Origin: Prochlorococcus sp. AG-363-M17
Lineage (GTDB): Bacteria; Cyanobacteriota; Cyanobacteriia; PCC-6307; Cyanobiaceae
Reading direction: 5' to 3'
DNA: 64,000 bases
NCBI GenBank assembly: GCA_003278365.1
Contig: QCFS01000003.1
Span: 1-64,000, forward strand
In this document: in pieces, positions 61,651-64,000 of the stretch
Layout of the letters: every line of letters begins with the position of its first letter
How positions within the stretch are numbered: position 1 is the stretch's first letter
The notes under the pieces: model-generated
Databases searched by the model: none
The model's input: the letters and a program-made list of their open reading frames with translations, nothing else
What the model was told of the DNA's origin: nothing
Translations under genes and position numbers: made by a program

Positions 61651-61851
61651 GATCAACTCTTGAGATAATTCAGTCTTGTATATTCCCTTTATAACTTGCT
61701 TTTGATCTTTTAGGAGAAAAGTATCATCATGCTCGATAAATTTAAAAATATGAGCTTATTAGTTAATTCATGATGAAATCTCATCAGTGAGGGTTGTGAG
61801 ATGTCTAAACAATTCTAAAACGCTATTTGTAAAAAGTGAAAAGCCATTAAA

Positions 61852-61878
61852 AAGCCCCACCAAATCATGGTAGGGCTT
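61852..61878 (-). terminator. rho-independent terminator of pcb
   Basis: Minus strand AAGCCCTACCA-TGATT-TGGTGGGGCTTTTT. Confidence 0.75.
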
Positions 61879-61942
61879 AGAAACTTATAACACTTGTCAG
61901 TGTTATTGAGTTAATTAGGAATTTGAGAAGCTAAATAATTCC

Positions 61943-62995
61943 TCAATCCTTAAGAGTGGCTGGTTTACCTAGAGGGCCGTATGCCTGATCTAACGTGCGT
62001 TTGAAATCGAAGCCCATTGCACGCAAGGCATGGAAAAGGTGCCCTTGGATGTAAAAGAATCCAAGATAGTAGTGAATGTTTGTCAACCATGCACGTGAGG
62101 TGTGAGCACCATCAGGAAGTTGGACAGTATCAATCCAGTAAGGAGAGATGCCGAATTTCAATGCTAATGGCTCGCCAAACCACTCCACTGGATAAACAGT
62201 TGTGTTTGTTGAACACCAGAAGGCTGCAACAATTGCCATCCAACCGATACCTGCTAGAGACCAAGAAAGAACTGCTTCTGCTGAAAGCAAACCAGATCCC
62301 TTGAATTTGGTGTATTCACCAATTTGCTTGGTAGCAATGTGGAACGCTCCACCACCTATTTCGAAGAAAGCTAAGAAGGCATGGCCACCCATTACATCTT
62401 CAAGGCTGTCAATAGCTAGGAAGTCAAATTGATGATTCCAGATTTGAGTTAGATCAAGGTTGTAGTTGACCTGACGAACAGCACCTAAAGCAGGATCGTA
62501 AATCCCATGGATTCTTGCCCATTCAACAAACCAGATACAGGCAACACCCATGAAGATGAGGTGGTGACCAAGAATGAAGGTTTGATTGTCAGGGTTGTCC
62601 CACTCAAGCTTGAATTTTTTAGCTTGAAGTATTTCTGAATCCTGGATGTCACCTGGGAACAGAAGTGAGTGCATAAGTCCACCAGCTCCATAGACCATGG
62701 ATAAAACCAAGTGAACGATGCCAATATTTGCAACACCTGCCCCGGTCCATGCACCTGCACCATCAAACCCAAGGCCGATAGATGCCAGATGAGGAAGGAC
62801 GATTAAGGGCTGATGCCCCATAGGCAGCGTGGGGTCAAAGCGAGCAAGTTCAAAAAGGGTAAAAGCACCGGCCCAAAAGGCAATTAAGCCTGTATGCGCA
62901 GCGTGCGCAGCAATAAATTTGCCTGAGCGGTTGGTGACCCCTGCGTTACCAGCCCACCACCCATAGGTGACGTCTGGGTTGCCATAGGTTTGCAT
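61943..62995 (-). CDS. pcb: divinyl chlorophyll a/b light-harvesting protein Pcb
   Basis: MQTYGNPDVTYGWWAGNAGVTNRSGKFIAAHAAHTGLIAFWAGAFTLFELARFDP..., IsiA/Pcb/CP43-like. Confidence 0.95.
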   Translation of the reverse strand: MQTYGNPDVTYGWWAGNAGVTNRSGKFIAAHAAHTGLIAFWAGAFTLFELARFDPTLPMGHQPLIVLPHLASIGLGFDGAGAWTGAGVANIGIVHLVLSMVYGAGGLMHSLLFPGDIQDSEILQAKKFKLEWDNPDNQTFILGHHLIFMGVACIWFVEWARIHGIYDPALGAVRQVNYNLDLTQIWNHQFDFLAIDSLEDVMGGHAFLAFFEIGGGAFHIATKQIGEYTKFKGSGLLSAEAVLSWSLAGIGWMAIVAAFWCSTNTTVYPVEWFGEPLALKFGISPYWIDTVQLPDGAHTSRAWLTNIHYYLGFFYIQGHLFHALRAMGFDFKRTLDQAYGPLGKPATLKD

Positions 62996-63170
62996 TAATA
63001 GAGATCGCGAACTGCAATGCCGTACGAGGATACTCTTAAGTAACTACTACTTGCAGAGGCACTGTCACAAGACTTTGACAATGCATCAAACTTGAACAAA
63101 ATGCCTAGCAACCCAAATAAAGGTTATAAAAGGGAAAGTTGCCTTTATTTCCAATCTAAAAAAGGAAAAA

Positions 63171-63710
63171 TTATTGATTTGTGTTCAAACCACTACTCAA
63201 CAGTTCTTCATCTAGAAAATAAGTACTGATCTTCTCGCTGCCAAGAACAAAGCCACCTGAGACAAGTTTTTGTTGATTTTCAAGCAGATATCTCTCTAAG
63301 TCTCCTGGCAGAGATTTAAAAACTGCCATGACCTCGGTTGTTTTTTGATTGCTTTGTAAGCGCAGAATAAGAGTTAGGCCAGCTGATTCTTGATCTTTAA
63401 TTTCATTATCAAAGAACTTTACCCAATCGGAAAAGCTTTTATTAATTTCGAATTTAACAACATTAATAATTGGGTCTGGGATGACAGCCTTATCTTCCTT
63501 ATTTCGAGACTTATTAATCAAGGACCACACAAATGAAGCCAAAAGAGCGAAACCAATTGTCCAAATCAAGATGGTTATTAGAGATGCAATATCTTGGTTG
63601 AGAAGACTTGGAGGGAATAGAGATAACCTGATTAAGATTGGTCCACCGATTCCCCAAATCAACAAGCATATTGCTAGGAAAGAAAAGAAAAATGTGTTTT
63701 TATTGTTCAT
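63171..63710 (-). CDS. two-TM hypothetical protein with DUF3764-like C-terminus
   Basis: N-terminal two TM; VVKFEINKSFSDWVKFFDNEIKDQESAGLTLILRLQ. Confidence 0.55.
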   Translation of the reverse strand: MNNKNTFFFSFLAICLLIWGIGGPILIRLSLFPPSLLNQDIASLITILIWTIGFALLASFVWSLINKSRNKEDKAVIPDPIINVVKFEINKSFSDWVKFFDNEIKDQESAGLTLILRLQSNQKTTEVMAVFKSLPGDLERYLLENQQKLVSGGFVLGSEKISTYFLDEELLSSGLNTNQ

Positions 63711-64000
63711 GGCAAGTAATCCTGAGAAAAGGTTAGGAGGAGTGCTAAACCGATAAGGCTGTTTAGAAGCCTGTAAGTCTATCTTTTTTTAAAAATACTC
63801 TAAATAAGAATCCAATAGAGAATATTAGCTAAATGTTCTGATTATCTTAAATTTCTTCATTTGGAGGCTATTGATACTAGCTTTTAATGAATATTTGCAA
63901 AGGTAAACCTAATAATTTTATATTCCTATGGTAAAAATTTATCTAATTAACACTTGATTCTTCAAGCAAATACAGGAGAAGTTAGTGCTTTTTAATTAGA

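Noticed and set aside
1-64000. CRISPR arrays, toxin-antitoxin pairs, restriction-modification operons, rRNA
   Set aside because: Looked for and none recognised by eye; a CRISPR/HMM search would be needed to exclude them formally.

Overview
This is a 64 kb chromosomal window that I assign to Prochlorococcus, probably a low-light clade. The basis is Pcb antenna, PsbY, CrtH, PAM68-like and DUF2839/DUF3288 proteins plus picocyanobacterial gene order; this is recognition from memory, not a search. The left part (1-28 kb) is conserved housekeeping: rsmA, rlmH, umuD/umuC, dnaG, ruvA, rpsO, dnaE, gatA, rlmB, mini-III, carA, trpD, an ABC exporter, msrA, crtH, trmFO, psbY and tRNA-Lys. A gene-poor accessory stretch (about 28-34.9 kb) follows, containing a DUF2130 protein, small ORFs and a broken dienelactone hydrolase. 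The most striking object is a ~15.1 kb integrative element (about 34918-50014) in the 3' end of a tRNA-Pro gene. It has a tyrosine recombinase, a perfect 47-bp att duplication, candidate arm-type repeats at both ends, and phosphate/arsenate/chromate/metal cargo (ptrA, pstS, chrA, arsJ, GAPDH, arsR, CobW, WD40). It resembles the tycheposon class known from Prochlorococcus. Within it, the ptrA-pstS and GAPDH-arsR intergenic regions carry the same tandem ATCAA-N6-TTGAT inverted repeats, suggesting that arsenic sensing and phosphate uptake share a regulator. The right part (50-64 kb) has a histone-H1-like protein, a UbiA/HAD/GT39 cluster, a Nif11-like orphan, gltS, two unusual domain fusions and pcb. 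All homology calls are by eye; no database search was run.
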